Origin: Streptomyces sp. NBC_00370
Lineage (GTDB): Bacteria; Actinomycetota; Actinomycetes; Streptomycetales; Streptomycetaceae
NCBI RefSeq assembly: GCF_036084755.1
Contig: NZ_CP107968.1
Coordinates: 6,642,001-6,706,000 of the forward strand
DNA length: 64,000 nt
Reading direction: 5' to 3'
Below the pieces are notes generated by a model. The model worked only from the letters and a program-made list of their open reading frames with translations, made no database searches and was not told the origin of the DNA. Position 1 is the first letter of the stretch; each line of letters begins with the position of its first letter. Below are positions 8,979 to 17,196 of this stretch, piece after piece. A program made the translations under genes and the position numbers.

Positions 8979-9557
8979 ATGAACACCGGATATCCGCCTC
9001 TGCGGGAGTGCGCCGCCGAGGCCGCCCGCATCGCACGTCACGTACCCGCCGGACAGCTGGCGGCGCCCACCCCCAGCGCGGAGTGGGACCTCAGGGCCCT
9101 GATCAACCACCTGGTGCCCTACACCTCCCACGGCCTCGAACACCGCGCCCTGCGCACCGAGCTGCCCGAGGAGATGACCACCCGCGACTTCGCAGCCGAC
9201 GCCGACTGGGCCGAGCAGTACGTGACGGCGCTGGACCGCGCCGTCGCCGCCTGGGCCGATCCCGCCGTCTGGGAGGGCGAGATCGGGGAGGGACCCGGGG
9301 CGATGCCCGCGCCGGCCGTCGCCGCGCTCATGACGCTGGAACTGGCCCTGCACGGCTGGGAGCTGGCACGCGCCACCGGTCAGGAGTTCCGGCTCTCCGA
9401 GGAGACCGCCGCGTTCATCCTCGGCACCGTCACGGAGAACGCCGAGATGTACCGGAAGTACGACGGCTTCGCCGACCCCGTGGAGCTCCCGGCGACCGCG
9501 GGGACCTTCGACCGGGCACTCGCGGCCAGCGGCCGTGACCCGCGCTGGACGCCCTGA
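8979..9557 (+). CDS. TIGR03086-type (DinB/MDMPI-like) metal-binding protein
   Basis: The 192-aa four-helix protein has the mycothiol-dependent maleylpyruvate isomerase N-terminal pattern: SAEWDLRALINHL near residues 32-44 and ELALHGWELARATGQ near 118-132. The conserved His residues in NHL and LHGWE are typical metal ligands. The lack of the second isomerase domain fits the TIGR03086 subfamily. Its function is unknown but probably thiol-related. TACGGT at 8967-8972 lies 6 nt before the ATG, suggesting a leaderless mRNA. Confidence 0.8.
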   Translation: MNTGYPPLRECAAEAARIARHVPAGQLAAPTPSAEWDLRALINHLVPYTSHGLEHRALRTELPEEMTTRDFAADADWAEQYVTALDRAVAAWADPAVWEGEIGEGPGAMPAPAVAALMTLELALHGWELARATGQEFRLSEETAAFILGTVTENAEMYRKYDGFADPVELPATAGTFDRALAASGRDPRWTP

Positions 9558-9647
9558 CCTGGCCCGCCTGACCCATGCGAATGGCCCAGTGGACCGGGAC
9601 GGGAATGGCCCGTGGTCCGGGGCCGGCCGGTCGCTAATCTCGGTACC

Positions 9648-10283
9648 ATGAGCACCCCAGCGACACCGGAGACACCGGCGGCCGTCGACTTCTACTTCGC
9701 CCCCGCCTGCCCCTTCGCCTGGATCACCTCCCGCTGGATGCTGGAGGTCGAGCGGGAGCGCCCCGTCGACCTCCGCTTCCACGTGATGAGCCTGTACCTG
9801 CACAACGTCGGCAACGAACTCCCCGACTGGTACCGCGACCTGGTCGACCGCTCCGTCGGCCCCGTCCGGGTCGCCGTCGCCGCGGCCGAACAGCACGGCG
9901 ACGCCGTCCTGCGCGATCTGTACACCGCCTTCGGCAGCCGGATCCATCAGCGCGAGGACGAGTACGCGGGGAAGTTCGACGCCGTCGTCGCCGACTCGCT
10001 CGCCGAACTCGGCCTGCCCGCCTCCCTCGCCGACGCCGCAGCCGACCCGGCGTACGACGACGCCGTACGCCGCAGCCACGAGGCGGGCCAGGACCCGGCC
10101 GCCGGGGGCTACGTGGGGACGCCCACGATCCACATCGACGGGAACGTCTGGTTCGGCCCGGTCTTCAACGAGGCCCCGCGCGGCGCCGAAGCCGCCAGGA
10201 TCTTCGACAGCGTCCGGCTCCTCGCCGATCAGCCCGACTTCTTCGAGCTGAAGCGGACCCGCACCGGCACGCTCAGGCCGTGA
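9648..10283 (+). CDS. Rv2466c-like mycothiol-dependent nitroreductase homologue with CPFA motif
   Basis: The 211-aa DsbA-fold protein matches, as remembered, Mycobacterium tuberculosis Rv2466c along its length: ITSRWMLEV, FHVMSL, GPVRVAVAAAEQHG, YVGTPTIHIDG and FFELKRTRTG. Rv2466c uses mycothiol through a CPWC active site. Here the motif is CPFA (Cys21, Ala24), so the nucleophilic Cys is kept but the resolving Cys is replaced. That should favour a monothiol mechanism with mycothiol. The ATG at 9648 is preceded by TAATCT 7 nt upstream, so it is likely leaderless; the open frame from 9612 is ignored. Its end overlaps the convergent chelatase gene by 11 bp. Confidence 0.83.
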   Translation: MSTPATPETPAAVDFYFAPACPFAWITSRWMLEVERERPVDLRFHVMSLYLHNVGNELPDWYRDLVDRSVGPVRVAVAAAEQHGDAVLRDLYTAFGSRIHQREDEYAGKFDAVVADSLAELGLPASLADAAADPAYDDAVRRSHEAGQDPAAGGYVGTPTIHIDGNVWFGPVFNEAPRGAEAARIFDSVRLLADQPDFFELKRTRTGTLRP

Positions 10284-11043
10284 GCCCGGCGCCGACCCCG
10301 GCCGGCGCCAGGGCCGCCGCCGTCGCCTCGTCGTAGCGCCGCAGCAGCAGCCGCGCCACCTCAGGGGCCGGGCCCAGCACCTCGGCCAGCACGTCCGCGC
10401 CGCCCGCCCGCGCGCCGGCGGCGATACGGTCCGGCAGGAAACCAGGGGCGATCACATACGGGGCGACGGCGATCCGCCGCACCCCCGCCGCGCGCAGCTC
10501 GCGCACCGCGTCCTCGGTACGCGGCGCCGAAGCCGACGCGTACGCGGGCCGCACGGCGCACCAGCCGCCGCGCCGCCACTCCCGCGCGATGCCGGCGATC
10601 ACCGCGACGGCCTCCGGGTCGGAGGAGCCGGCCGAGGCCAGCACGACCCCGGTGGTGGGCTTGTCCGCGGGGGTGAGACCGGCCTCGTAGAGCCGCCGCT
10701 CCAGCGCCCGGGTCAGCAGCGGCGAGGGACCGAGCACGGCGGCCTGCCTGATCCGCAGCAGCGGATGGCGCGCGGACGCGGTGCGCAGCACGGCGGGGAG
10801 GTCGGTCTTCGCGTGGAAGGCGCGCGTCAGCAGCAGCGGCTGCGCGGTCACGTCCCGTACGCCCTCCAGCGCCAGCCGGTCCAGCAGCTCGGGCACCGAC
10901 GGCGTCCCGAACTCCAGGAAGGCCGTCTCGACCCGCAGCCCGGGGCGCAGCGAGCGCAGCCGCCCGCCCAGGGCGTGCACGGTCGCGGCATGCCGCGGGT
11001 CGCGGCTGCCGTGCGCGACGATCATCAGAACAGGAGGGTGCAC
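10273..11043 (-). CDS. Sirohydrochlorin chelatase-like protein (CbiX/SirB family)
   Basis: The 256-aa protein has the CbiX/SirB start MIVAHGSRDPRH with the metal-binding His, a repeat-like second half, and LLTRAFHAKTDLP with a second His. Such enzymes insert iron or cobalt into sirohydrochlorin. Sitting 5 bp after ssuC and near the siroheme enzyme SirA, this one most likely makes siroheme for sulfite reduction. The start is either GTG 11043 (chosen, coupled to the ssuC stop) or ATG 11025; neither has a clear ribosome site. The open frame continues through ssuC only as a shadow. Confidence 0.8.
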   Translation of the reverse strand: MHPPVLMIVAHGSRDPRHAATVHALGGRLRSLRPGLRVETAFLEFGTPSVPELLDRLALEGVRDVTAQPLLLTRAFHAKTDLPAVLRTASARHPLLRIRQAAVLGPSPLLTRALERRLYEAGLTPADKPTTGVVLASAGSSDPEAVAVIAGIAREWRRGGWCAVRPAYASASAPRTEDAVRELRAAGVRRIAVAPYVIAPGFLPDRIAAGARAGGADVLAEVLGPAPEVARLLLRRYDEATAAALAPAGVGAGLTA

Positions 11044-11048
11044 CAGGC

Positions 11049-11978
11049 TCAGTTTTTCACGAGGAGGCCGCGGCTGCGCAGGACGTAGCGCTCCAGCGGG
11101 CTGAAGATCAGCAGGTCGATGGCGATGCCGACGATCAGGATCAGGAAGATCGCGAGGAAGACCATCGACATGCTGCTGTTGGTCCTGCCGTTCTCCAGCA
11201 ACTGGCCGAGCCCCACGCCGAGATCGGGCGACGACGCGATGATCTCGGCGGCCATCAGGGACCGCCAGGAGAACGCCCAGCCCTGCTTGAGGCCCGCCAG
11301 ATAGCCGGGCAGTGCGGCCGGCATCACGATGTGCCAGGTGCCGCGCAGTCCGGTCGCGCCGATGGTGCGGCCGGCCCGCAGATACAGCGGCGGGACCTGG
11401 TCGACGCCCGAGACGAGCCCGTTGGCGATGGAGGGGACGGCGCCGAGGAGGATCACGGCGTACATCATGGAGTCGTTCAGACCGAGCCAGATCACGGCGG
11501 GCGGCACCCACGCGACGGACGGCAGCGACTGGAGTCCGGACAGGATCGGGCCGATCGCGGCCCGTACGAACTTCACCCGGGCGACCAGCAGTCCCAGCGG
11601 GGTGCCGATGACCAGGGCGAGCAGGAAGCCCAGCAGGCCGCGCGAGACGCTGGTCCAGATGTAGTCCAGCAGGGTGCCCTGCTTCCACGCCTCGGACAGC
11701 TGGTCCCACACGTCGGACGGCGGCGGCAGCTTGTAGTCGTCGGTGACCTTGGCCCACACCAGGACCTGCCACACCACCAGCACCAGCACGACCGCGGTGG
11801 CCGGCGGCAGCACCTTCGTCACCAGGGTCTGGCGCAGCGGCGGCCGGCCGGTCTGTACGGCGTCCAGCGCGTCGAGACCGGCTTCGAGACCCGCCAGGTC
11901 CCCGGCCCGCTCCCGCGCGGCGCCCGCGTCCGCCGCCTCCGCGGTGTCCTTCGGCGGAGTCGTCTCAGTGCTGGCCAT
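11049..11978 (-). CDS. ssuC: Sulfonate/nitrate-type ABC transporter permease
   Basis: The 309-aa membrane protein has a cytosolic N-terminal tail of about 55 residues, a first membrane segment (LPPATAVVLVLVVWQVLVW) and about five more. The EAA loop is near RAGRTIGATGLRGTWHIVMPAA. It belongs to the SsuC/TauC/NrtB permease family. The ATG at 11978 gives MASTETTPPK. It overlaps ssuB by 14 bp, and both lie in one operon with ssuA. The substrate is inferred to be a sulfonate from the adjacent sulfur genes. Confidence 0.87.
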   Translation of the reverse strand: MASTETTPPKDTAEAADAGAARERAGDLAGLEAGLDALDAVQTGRPPLRQTLVTKVLPPATAVVLVLVVWQVLVWAKVTDDYKLPPPSDVWDQLSEAWKQGTLLDYIWTSVSRGLLGFLLALVIGTPLGLLVARVKFVRAAIGPILSGLQSLPSVAWVPPAVIWLGLNDSMMYAVILLGAVPSIANGLVSGVDQVPPLYLRAGRTIGATGLRGTWHIVMPAALPGYLAGLKQGWAFSWRSLMAAEIIASSPDLGVGLGQLLENGRTNSSMSMVFLAIFLILIVGIAIDLLIFSPLERYVLRSRGLLVKN

Positions 11979-12756
11979 GGCGGCGGATCTCCCCACGAAG
12001 TTCTTCGGTGATCTCGACGGACAGCTCGGCGACCGCGGCGTCCTCGATACGGCGCGGCTGCGGTATGTCGACGGTCCACTCGTGCGCGACCCGGCCGGGC
12101 CGCGACGACAGCAGGACGACCCGCTCGGCGAGCCGGACCGCCTCACGGACGTTGTGGGTGACGAAGAGGACCGACACGTCCGTCTCGCGCCAGATCCTGG
12201 TCAGTTCGTCGTGCAGGACGTCCCTGGTGATGGCGTCGAGCGCGGCGAACGGCTCGTCCATCAGCAGCAGCCTGCTGTCCTGCGCCAGCGCGCGGGCCAG
12301 CGCGACCCGCTGGCGCATCCCGCCGGACAGCTCGTGCACCCGCTTGCCGTGGGCGCCGGGCAGCCGGACGAGTTCGAGCAGCCGCTCCGCCTCGGCGCGG
12401 CGCTCCTGCTTGGCCACCCCGCGCATCCGCAGGGTCAGTTCGATGTTCTTGCCCGCGGTGAGCCACGGGAAGAGGGCGTGCTCCTGGAACATCAGGGCCG
12501 GCCGGCCGCCGGGGGTCTCGATGGACCCCGCGGACGGCCGGTCGAGCCCGGCGACCAGGTTGAGCAGGGTGGACTTGCCACAGCCCGAAGCCCCCAGGAG
12601 GGTGACGAACTCGCCGGGGGCGACATCGAGGGTGATGTCGTCGAGGACGAGCTGCTGCCCCGCGGGCGTCGCGAAGGACTTCGAGACGTGCGCGATCCGG
12701 GCGGCGTGGTCCACCACCGGGACGCTGTCGGCGGCCTTGGCGAGGGTCGATGCCAT
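11965..12756 (-). CDS. ssuB: Sulfonate-type ABC transporter ATP-binding protein
   Basis: The 263-aa ATPase has Walker A GASGCGKST (residues 55-63), signature LSGGMRQRVALARAL, Walker B LLLMDEPFAALD and switch VTHNVREA, all typical of the SsuB/TauB/NrtD group. It should energise uptake by the SsuC permease. The ATG at 12756 follows an AGGAGGTGACGACCT ribosome site. It lies 59 bp downstream of ssuA. Confidence 0.9.
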   Translation of the reverse strand: MASTLAKAADSVPVVDHAARIAHVSKSFATPAGQQLVLDDITLDVAPGEFVTLLGASGCGKSTLLNLVAGLDRPSAGSIETPGGRPALMFQEHALFPWLTAGKNIELTLRMRGVAKQERRAEAERLLELVRLPGAHGKRVHELSGGMRQRVALARALAQDSRLLLMDEPFAALDAITRDVLHDELTRIWRETDVSVLFVTHNVREAVRLAERVVLLSSRPGRVAHEWTVDIPQPRRIEDAAVAELSVEITEELRGEIRRHGQH

Positions 12757-12815
12757 AGGTCGTCACCTCCTGGGAACGGTGCGGATAACGGGAAGAGGGC
12801 TGTGGTCCGCGCCGG

Positions 12816-13937
12816 TTACTTGGCGCCGAGACCCGCGTCGTCGACCGCGGGCTGGCCCGCCGCCTGGAGGATCTTGTTGAGCGGCGCCAGGTCGTAGATG
12901 CCCGCCAGGTCGGGCTTCTTGAGCAGCCCCGCCTTGACGGCGTGGTCGGCCTCGGCCTGCAGCGTGGAGGCCAGCGGGTCGTCGGTGAACTGGATGGTCT
13001 TCCACGCCGGGTCGATGACGTCGGCGGGCAGCTCGGCGCCGGACAGCTTCTTCAGCGCCGCGTTGGCCGACGCCTTCGCCGCGTCCGGGTTGGCGTTGAT
13101 CCACTTGTTGGTGTTCACCGAACCGCGCAGCACGGCCTCGACCACGTCCGGGTGTTCCTTGAGGAACGACTGCTTCACGATGATGTTCGTGATCACGAAC
13201 TTCTTGTCCGGCCACAGGTCACGCTCGTCGAGCAGGATCTTGCCGCCCGCCGCGACCAGCTTGGACGCGGTCGGCTCGGGCACCCAGGCGCCGTCGATCG
13301 AACCGGACTTGTATGCGTCCGGGGTGATCTTGTTGTCCGTGCGGACGACGGAGACGTCGCCCTTGCCGGACTGGGCGTCGACCTTCCAGCCCTGGTCCGA
13401 TATCCAGTTGAGGAACGCCACGTCCTGGGTGTTGCCCAGCTGCGGGGTGGCGATCTTCTTGCCCTTGACGTCCTTCAGGGACTTGATCTTCTTCGGGTTG
13501 ACGACGAGTTCGACGCCGCCGGAGGCCGAACCGCCGATGATCCGCAGGCTCTGGCCCTTGGTCGCCGTGTAGCCGTTCACGGCGGGGGAGGGGCCGATGA
13601 AGCCGATGTCGACACTGCCCGCGTTGAGCGCCTCGATCTCGGAGGGCCCGGCGTTGAAGGTGGCGGGCGCCACCTTCGTGGCACCGAGCTCCTTCTGGAA
13701 GATGCCCTGCTCGATACCGACGAGCGCGGTGGCGTGCGTGAGGTTGGGGAAGTAGCCGATCTTCACGGAGTCGGCGGAGAGCTTCTTCGCTCCGGAGGAG
13801 GCGGCGGGCTTCGCCGACGCGTCCTTGTCGGAGTCCGAGTCGGAGCCGTAGCCGCAGGACGCGAGGACCAGGGCGACCAGCGGCAGTGCGGCCGCGACGG
13901 CGAGGCGGCGGTGCGAGGTGGGACGGGTGGCAGGCAC
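12816..13937 (-). CDS. ssuA: Sulfonate-type ABC transporter substrate-binding lipoprotein
   Basis: The 373-aa protein starts at GTG 13937 (AGAGGAAC eight bases upstream). The signal peptide ends in the lipobox VLASC, with acylated Cys28, then a Ser/Asp-rich linker. The mature domain is of the SsuA/NMT1 type (VKIGYFPNLTHATALVG, FNAGPSEIEALNAGSVDIGFIGP, WVPEPTASKL). It would sit on the outer face of the membrane and capture aliphatic sulfonates. It heads the ssuA-ssuB-ssuC-chelatase operon. The open frame continues to 14255 without coding character. Confidence 0.88.
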   Translation of the reverse strand: MPATRPTSHRRLAVAAALPLVALVLASCGYGSDSDSDKDASAKPAASSGAKKLSADSVKIGYFPNLTHATALVGIEQGIFQKELGATKVAPATFNAGPSEIEALNAGSVDIGFIGPSPAVNGYTATKGQSLRIIGGSASGGVELVVNPKKIKSLKDVKGKKIATPQLGNTQDVAFLNWISDQGWKVDAQSGKGDVSVVRTDNKITPDAYKSGSIDGAWVPEPTASKLVAAGGKILLDERDLWPDKKFVITNIIVKQSFLKEHPDVVEAVLRGSVNTNKWINANPDAAKASANAALKKLSGAELPADVIDPAWKTIQFTDDPLASTLQAEADHAVKAGLLKKPDLAGIYDLAPLNKILQAAGQPAVDDAGLGAK

Positions 13938-14244
13938 GGGAGGGGTTCCTCTCGTTGGCCCGGAACTTACGCCGCTGCGCGGGGCGGTGGCGAGACCGGG
14001 AAGTCGGCAGGTCTTCGGCGGTACGGGTGGAGCGTGCGGAGGGTGCGGGGGGTGAGAAGCTGTTGTCTTGCGCCGGTTGGGATCAGGTCGAGGGGCCTGG
14101 TGCCTTCGGATCCAAGGCGGAGGAGGGAGTCGACGCGGAGCGTCGGCGACTGACGACAACGCCGGAGGCGGAGGTGCCAGGCCCCTCGGGCCCCGGCCGG
14201 GGTAAGACGACAGCTTCTGAGGGCGCGCGAGCGGTGCGCGTACG
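13938..14244. other. Gene-free stretch between ssu and cys operons
   Basis: About 300 bp (13938-14244) hold the ssuA promoter region and the large inverted repeat described separately. Short frames here, such as the one at 13967-14257, are Arg/Leu/Ser-rich translations of that repeat and not credible genes. Confidence 0.6.
14056..14217. repeat. 162-bp imperfect inverted repeat element
   Basis: The left arm starts GAAGCTGTTGTCTTGCGCCGG at 14056 and runs through AGGGGCCTGGTGCCT; the right arm, ending CAGCTTC at 14217, is its imperfect complement over roughly 55 bp. Inside lies a second small hairpin, GACGC-GGA-GCGTC. The element sits between the ends of cysN and the start of ssuA. I recall near-identical sequences scattered through Streptomyces genomes, often mis-annotated as small proteins, but could not check. 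Confidence 0.6.
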
Positions 14245-14346
14245 TCATCGCGCACATCGCGAGACTCCGCCCGTCCCCGCGCCGAGCGTGCCGCTTCCCA
14301 CGCGGCCGCCCTCCTTCGCGAATGTCGCGTACACGTCGATGGCCAT
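14245..14346 (-). CDS. Possible 33-aa ORF coupled to cysN
   Basis: The ATG overlaps the cysN stop as TGATG. The 33 residues begin MAIDVYATFAKEGG and end SRCAR. A GAGGG lies 11 bp upstream, inside cysN. I recognise no family. The start geometry favours translation, but length and Gly-rich composition leave it doubtful; it may only be a read-through frame ending before the inverted repeat. Confidence 0.3.
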   Translation of the reverse strand: MAIDVYATFAKEGGRVGSGTLGAGTGGVSRCAR

Positions 14347-15695
14347 CAGAAGTCCCATCCCTCGTCGTCCTGGGCGGGGAGCGCCACGGCGCTCTCGGCG
14401 GCGAACGCGGCGCCGGCCATGCCGGCCGTCAGCGTCGTACCGTCCGCCGGGTCGATGAGCAGGAACGATCCGGTACGGCGCGAGTCCGCGTAGGCGTCGA
14501 GCGCGAGCGGTTCGGCGGTACGGATCGTGACCCGGCCGATGTCGTTGGCGACGAGCCGGCCGGGCGCCGGGTGCTGGGAGAGGTCGTCCAGGGTGAGCCG
14601 CGAGGGGATGTCCTTGACGATCGCCTTGACCGTACGGGTGGTGTGCTTGAGCAGCACCCGCTGGCCCACCGTCAGGGGCCGGTCGGCGACATGGCACACC
14701 GTCGCCTCGACGTCCTGCGTGGTGCCGGGGGCGCTGGCGGTCGGGGCGATCAGATCGCCGCGCGACACGTCGATGTCGTCGGCCAGCCGGACCGTCACCG
14801 ACTGCGGGGCCCAGGCGACCGTGACGGACTCGCCGAGCGCGTCGATGCCCTCGACGGTGCTGGTACGGCCTGAGGGCAGCACCGTCACCGCGTCGCCCAC
14901 GCGCAGCACGCCGGAGGCGATCTGCCCCGCGTAGCCGCGGTAGTCGGGGTGTTCGGCGGACTGCGGGCGGATCACGTACTGGACGGGGAAGCGCGCGGGG
15001 CAGTCGGCCAGGTCGTGGCTGACCGGCACGGTCTCCAGGTGCTCCAGGACCGTGGGGCCGCCGTACCAGTCCATGTGCGCGGACGGCTCGACCACGTTGT
15101 CGCCGGCGAGCGCCGAGATCGGGATCGCGGTGATCTCCGGGACGCCCAGCGAGGCCGCGTACGCGGTGAACTCCTCGGCTATCGCGGCGAACACCGGCTC
15201 CGCGTACGCGACCAGGTCCATCTTGTTGACCGCGAGCACCACGTGCGGCACCCGCAGCAGCGCGGCCACGGCCGCGTGGCGGCGGGTCTGCTCGACCACG
15301 CCGTTGCGCGCGTCGACCAGGACCACGGCCAGTTCGGCGGTGGAGGCGCCGGTCACCATGTTGCGGGTGTACTGCACATGGCCCGGGGTGTCGGCGAGGA
15401 TGAACCGCCGCCGGGGCGTGGCGAAGTAGCGGTACGCCACGTCGATCGTGATGCCCTGTTCGCGCTCGGCCCGCAGCCCGTCGGTGAGCAGCGCCAGGTC
15501 GGGCGTCTCCTGGCCGCGGTTGCGCGAGGCGTGCGCGACGGCCTCCAGCTGGTCGGTGAGCACCGACTTGGAGTCGTGCAGCAGCCGGCCCACCAGGGTG
15601 GACTTGCCGTCGTCGACGGAGCCCGCCGTGGCGAAGCGCAGCAGTGTGGTGGTGGCCAGCTGCTCGGCGTACTTCTCCGTACCCGTACTCGTCAT
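14346..15695 (-). CDS. cysN: Sulfate adenylyltransferase large subunit (GTPase)
   Basis: The 449-aa EF-Tu-like GTPase has G1 GSVDDGKST (residues 25-33), G3 DTPGH (102-106) and G4 NKMD (157-160), followed by two beta-barrel domains. With CysD it makes adenosine 5'-phosphosulfate from sulfate and ATP, driven by GTP hydrolysis. It has no fused APS kinase, consistent with the separate cysC. The ATG at 15695 lies 2 bp after the cysD stop. The frame open to 15941 is a shadow of cysD. Confidence 0.95.
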   Translation of the reverse strand: MTSTGTEKYAEQLATTTLLRFATAGSVDDGKSTLVGRLLHDSKSVLTDQLEAVAHASRNRGQETPDLALLTDGLRAEREQGITIDVAYRYFATPRRRFILADTPGHVQYTRNMVTGASTAELAVVLVDARNGVVEQTRRHAAVAALLRVPHVVLAVNKMDLVAYAEPVFAAIAEEFTAYAASLGVPEITAIPISALAGDNVVEPSAHMDWYGGPTVLEHLETVPVSHDLADCPARFPVQYVIRPQSAEHPDYRGYAGQIASGVLRVGDAVTVLPSGRTSTVEGIDALGESVTVAWAPQSVTVRLADDIDVSRGDLIAPTASAPGTTQDVEATVCHVADRPLTVGQRVLLKHTTRTVKAIVKDIPSRLTLDDLSQHPAPGRLVANDIGRVTIRTAEPLALDAYADSRRTGSFLLIDPADGTTLTAGMAGAAFAAESAVALPAQDDEGWDF

Positions 15696-15697
15696 GG

Positions 15698-16636
15698 TTA
15701 GAAGTACCCCTCGCGCTTGCGGTCTTCCATCGCGGCCTCGGACATCTTGTCGTCGGCGCGGGTGGCGCCGCGCTCGGTGAGCCGGGAGGCGGCGATCTCG
15801 GCGATCACCGCGTCGAGCGTGGTGGCGTCCGAGTCGACGGCGCCCGTGCAGGACATGTCGCCCACCGTGCGGTAGCGCACCTGGCGCAGCTCGACGGTCT
15901 CGCCGTCCTTCGGGCCGCCCCAGTCGCCCGCCGTCAGCCACATGCCGGAGCGGCTGAACACCTCACGCTCGTGCGCGAAGTAGATCTCGGGGAGTTCGAT
16001 GCCCTCCCGTGCGATGTACTGCCACACGTCCAGCTCGGTCCAGTTGGAGATCGGGAAGACCCGGACATGCTCGCCCGCCGCGTGCCGGCCGTTGTAGAGC
16101 TGCCACAGCTCGGGCCGCTGGCGGCGCGGGTCCCACTGGGAGAACTCGTCGCGCAGCGAGAACACCCGCTCCTTGGCGCGGGCCTTCTCCTCGTCGCGCC
16201 GGCCGCCGCCGAAGACCGCGTCGAACCGCTCGGCCTGGATCTTCTCCGTCAGCGGCACGGTCTGCAGCGGGTTGCGGGTGCCGTCGGGGCGCTCGCGCAG
16301 CGTTCCCGCGTCGATGTAGTCCTGTACGGAGGCGACATGCAGCCGCAGCCCGTGCTCGGCGACCGTACGGTCGCGGTAGGCCAGCACCTCGGGGAAGTTG
16401 TGCCCGGTGTCCACGTGCAGCAGCGAGAACGGCACCGGCGCGGGCGTGAACGCCTTGAGCGCCAGATGCAGCATGACGATGGAGTCCTTGCCGCCGGAGA
16501 AGAGGATCACCGGCCGCTCGAACTCGCCCGCCACCTCGCGGAAGATGTGCACCGCCTCGGACTCCAGGGCGTCCAGATGGCTCAGCGCGTACGGGGCGTC
16601 GGTGCCCTCGCCCACGGTCGCGACGGTCGGCCTCAT
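15698..16636 (-). CDS. cysD: Sulfate adenylyltransferase small subunit
   Basis: The 312-aa protein has the PP-loop pyrophosphatase signature SGGKDS (residues 47-52), VDTGHNFPEVL, and the C-terminal MEDRKREGYF typical of CysD. It is the catalytic ATP sulfurylase subunit that works with CysN. The ATG at 16636 overlaps the cysC stop in an ATGA, so translation is coupled. Confidence 0.96.
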   Translation of the reverse strand: MRPTVATVGEGTDAPYALSHLDALESEAVHIFREVAGEFERPVILFSGGKDSIVMLHLALKAFTPAPVPFSLLHVDTGHNFPEVLAYRDRTVAEHGLRLHVASVQDYIDAGTLRERPDGTRNPLQTVPLTEKIQAERFDAVFGGGRRDEEKARAKERVFSLRDEFSQWDPRRQRPELWQLYNGRHAAGEHVRVFPISNWTELDVWQYIAREGIELPEIYFAHEREVFSRSGMWLTAGDWGGPKDGETVELRQVRYRTVGDMSCTGAVDSDATTLDAVIAEIAASRLTERGATRADDKMSEAAMEDRKREGYF

Positions 16637-17196
16637 GCGAGTCCCCTCTCGGTCAGCAGCGCGTGCAGGGCCGCCGCGGACTGCGCCACGGTCTGGGTGT
16701 GCGACTCGATCCGCAGGTCCGGCGATTCCGGCGCCTCGTACGGGTCGTCGACCCCGGTGAGGCCGGAGATCTCGCCGGCCGCCTGCTTGGCGTACAGGCC
16801 CTTCACGTCGCGTACGGAGCACACCTCGACCGGCGTGGCCACATGCACCTCCAGATAGGCCGCGGAGCGGGCCTCGTGCCGTTTGCGTACGGCGTCGCGG
16901 CTGTCCGTGTACGGGGCGATCACCGGCACCAGCGCCTTCACCCCGTTGGCGGCGAGGAGTTGGGCGACGAAGCCGATCCGCTGCACGTTGGTGTGCCGGT
17001 CCTCGCGGCTGAAGCCGAGGCCCGCGGAGAGGAATTCGCGGATCTCGTCGCCGTCGAGCACCTCGACCCGGTGGCCCTCGCCGCGCAGCCGTCCCGCGAG
17101 TTCGTTCGCGATGGTGGTCTTGCCGGCGCTCGGCAGACCGGTGAGCCAGACGGTCGCGCCCTGGTCCGTGCCGCTCAACTGCCCCTCCTGGCTCAT
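16633..17196 (-). CDS. cysC: Adenylylsulfate kinase
   Basis: The 187-aa kinase has P-loop GLPSAGKTT (residues 20-28), the DGDEIREFLSAGLGFSREDR APS-binding segment and VKGLYAKQAAGEI. It phosphorylates APS to PAPS. Because the neighbouring CysH looks like an APS reductase, CysC may serve PAPS-dependent sulfation rather than the reductive route. The ATG at 17196 overlaps the cysH stop (ATGA). The open frame to 17538 is a shadow. Confidence 0.95.
   Translation of the reverse strand: MSQEGQLSGTDQGATVWLTGLPSAGKTTIANELAGRLRGEGHRVEVLDGDEIREFLSAGLGFSREDRHTNVQRIGFVAQLLAANGVKALVPVIAPYTDSRDAVRKRHEARSAAYLEVHVATPVEVCSVRDVKGLYAKQAAGEISGLTGVDDPYEAPESPDLRIESHTQTVAQSAAALHALLTERGLA

Noticed and set aside
13967..14257. 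A 96-codon frame between ssuA and cysN
   Set aside because: It translates the inverted repeat; the same frame recurs, as I recall, wherever the repeat occurs, so it is not a gene.
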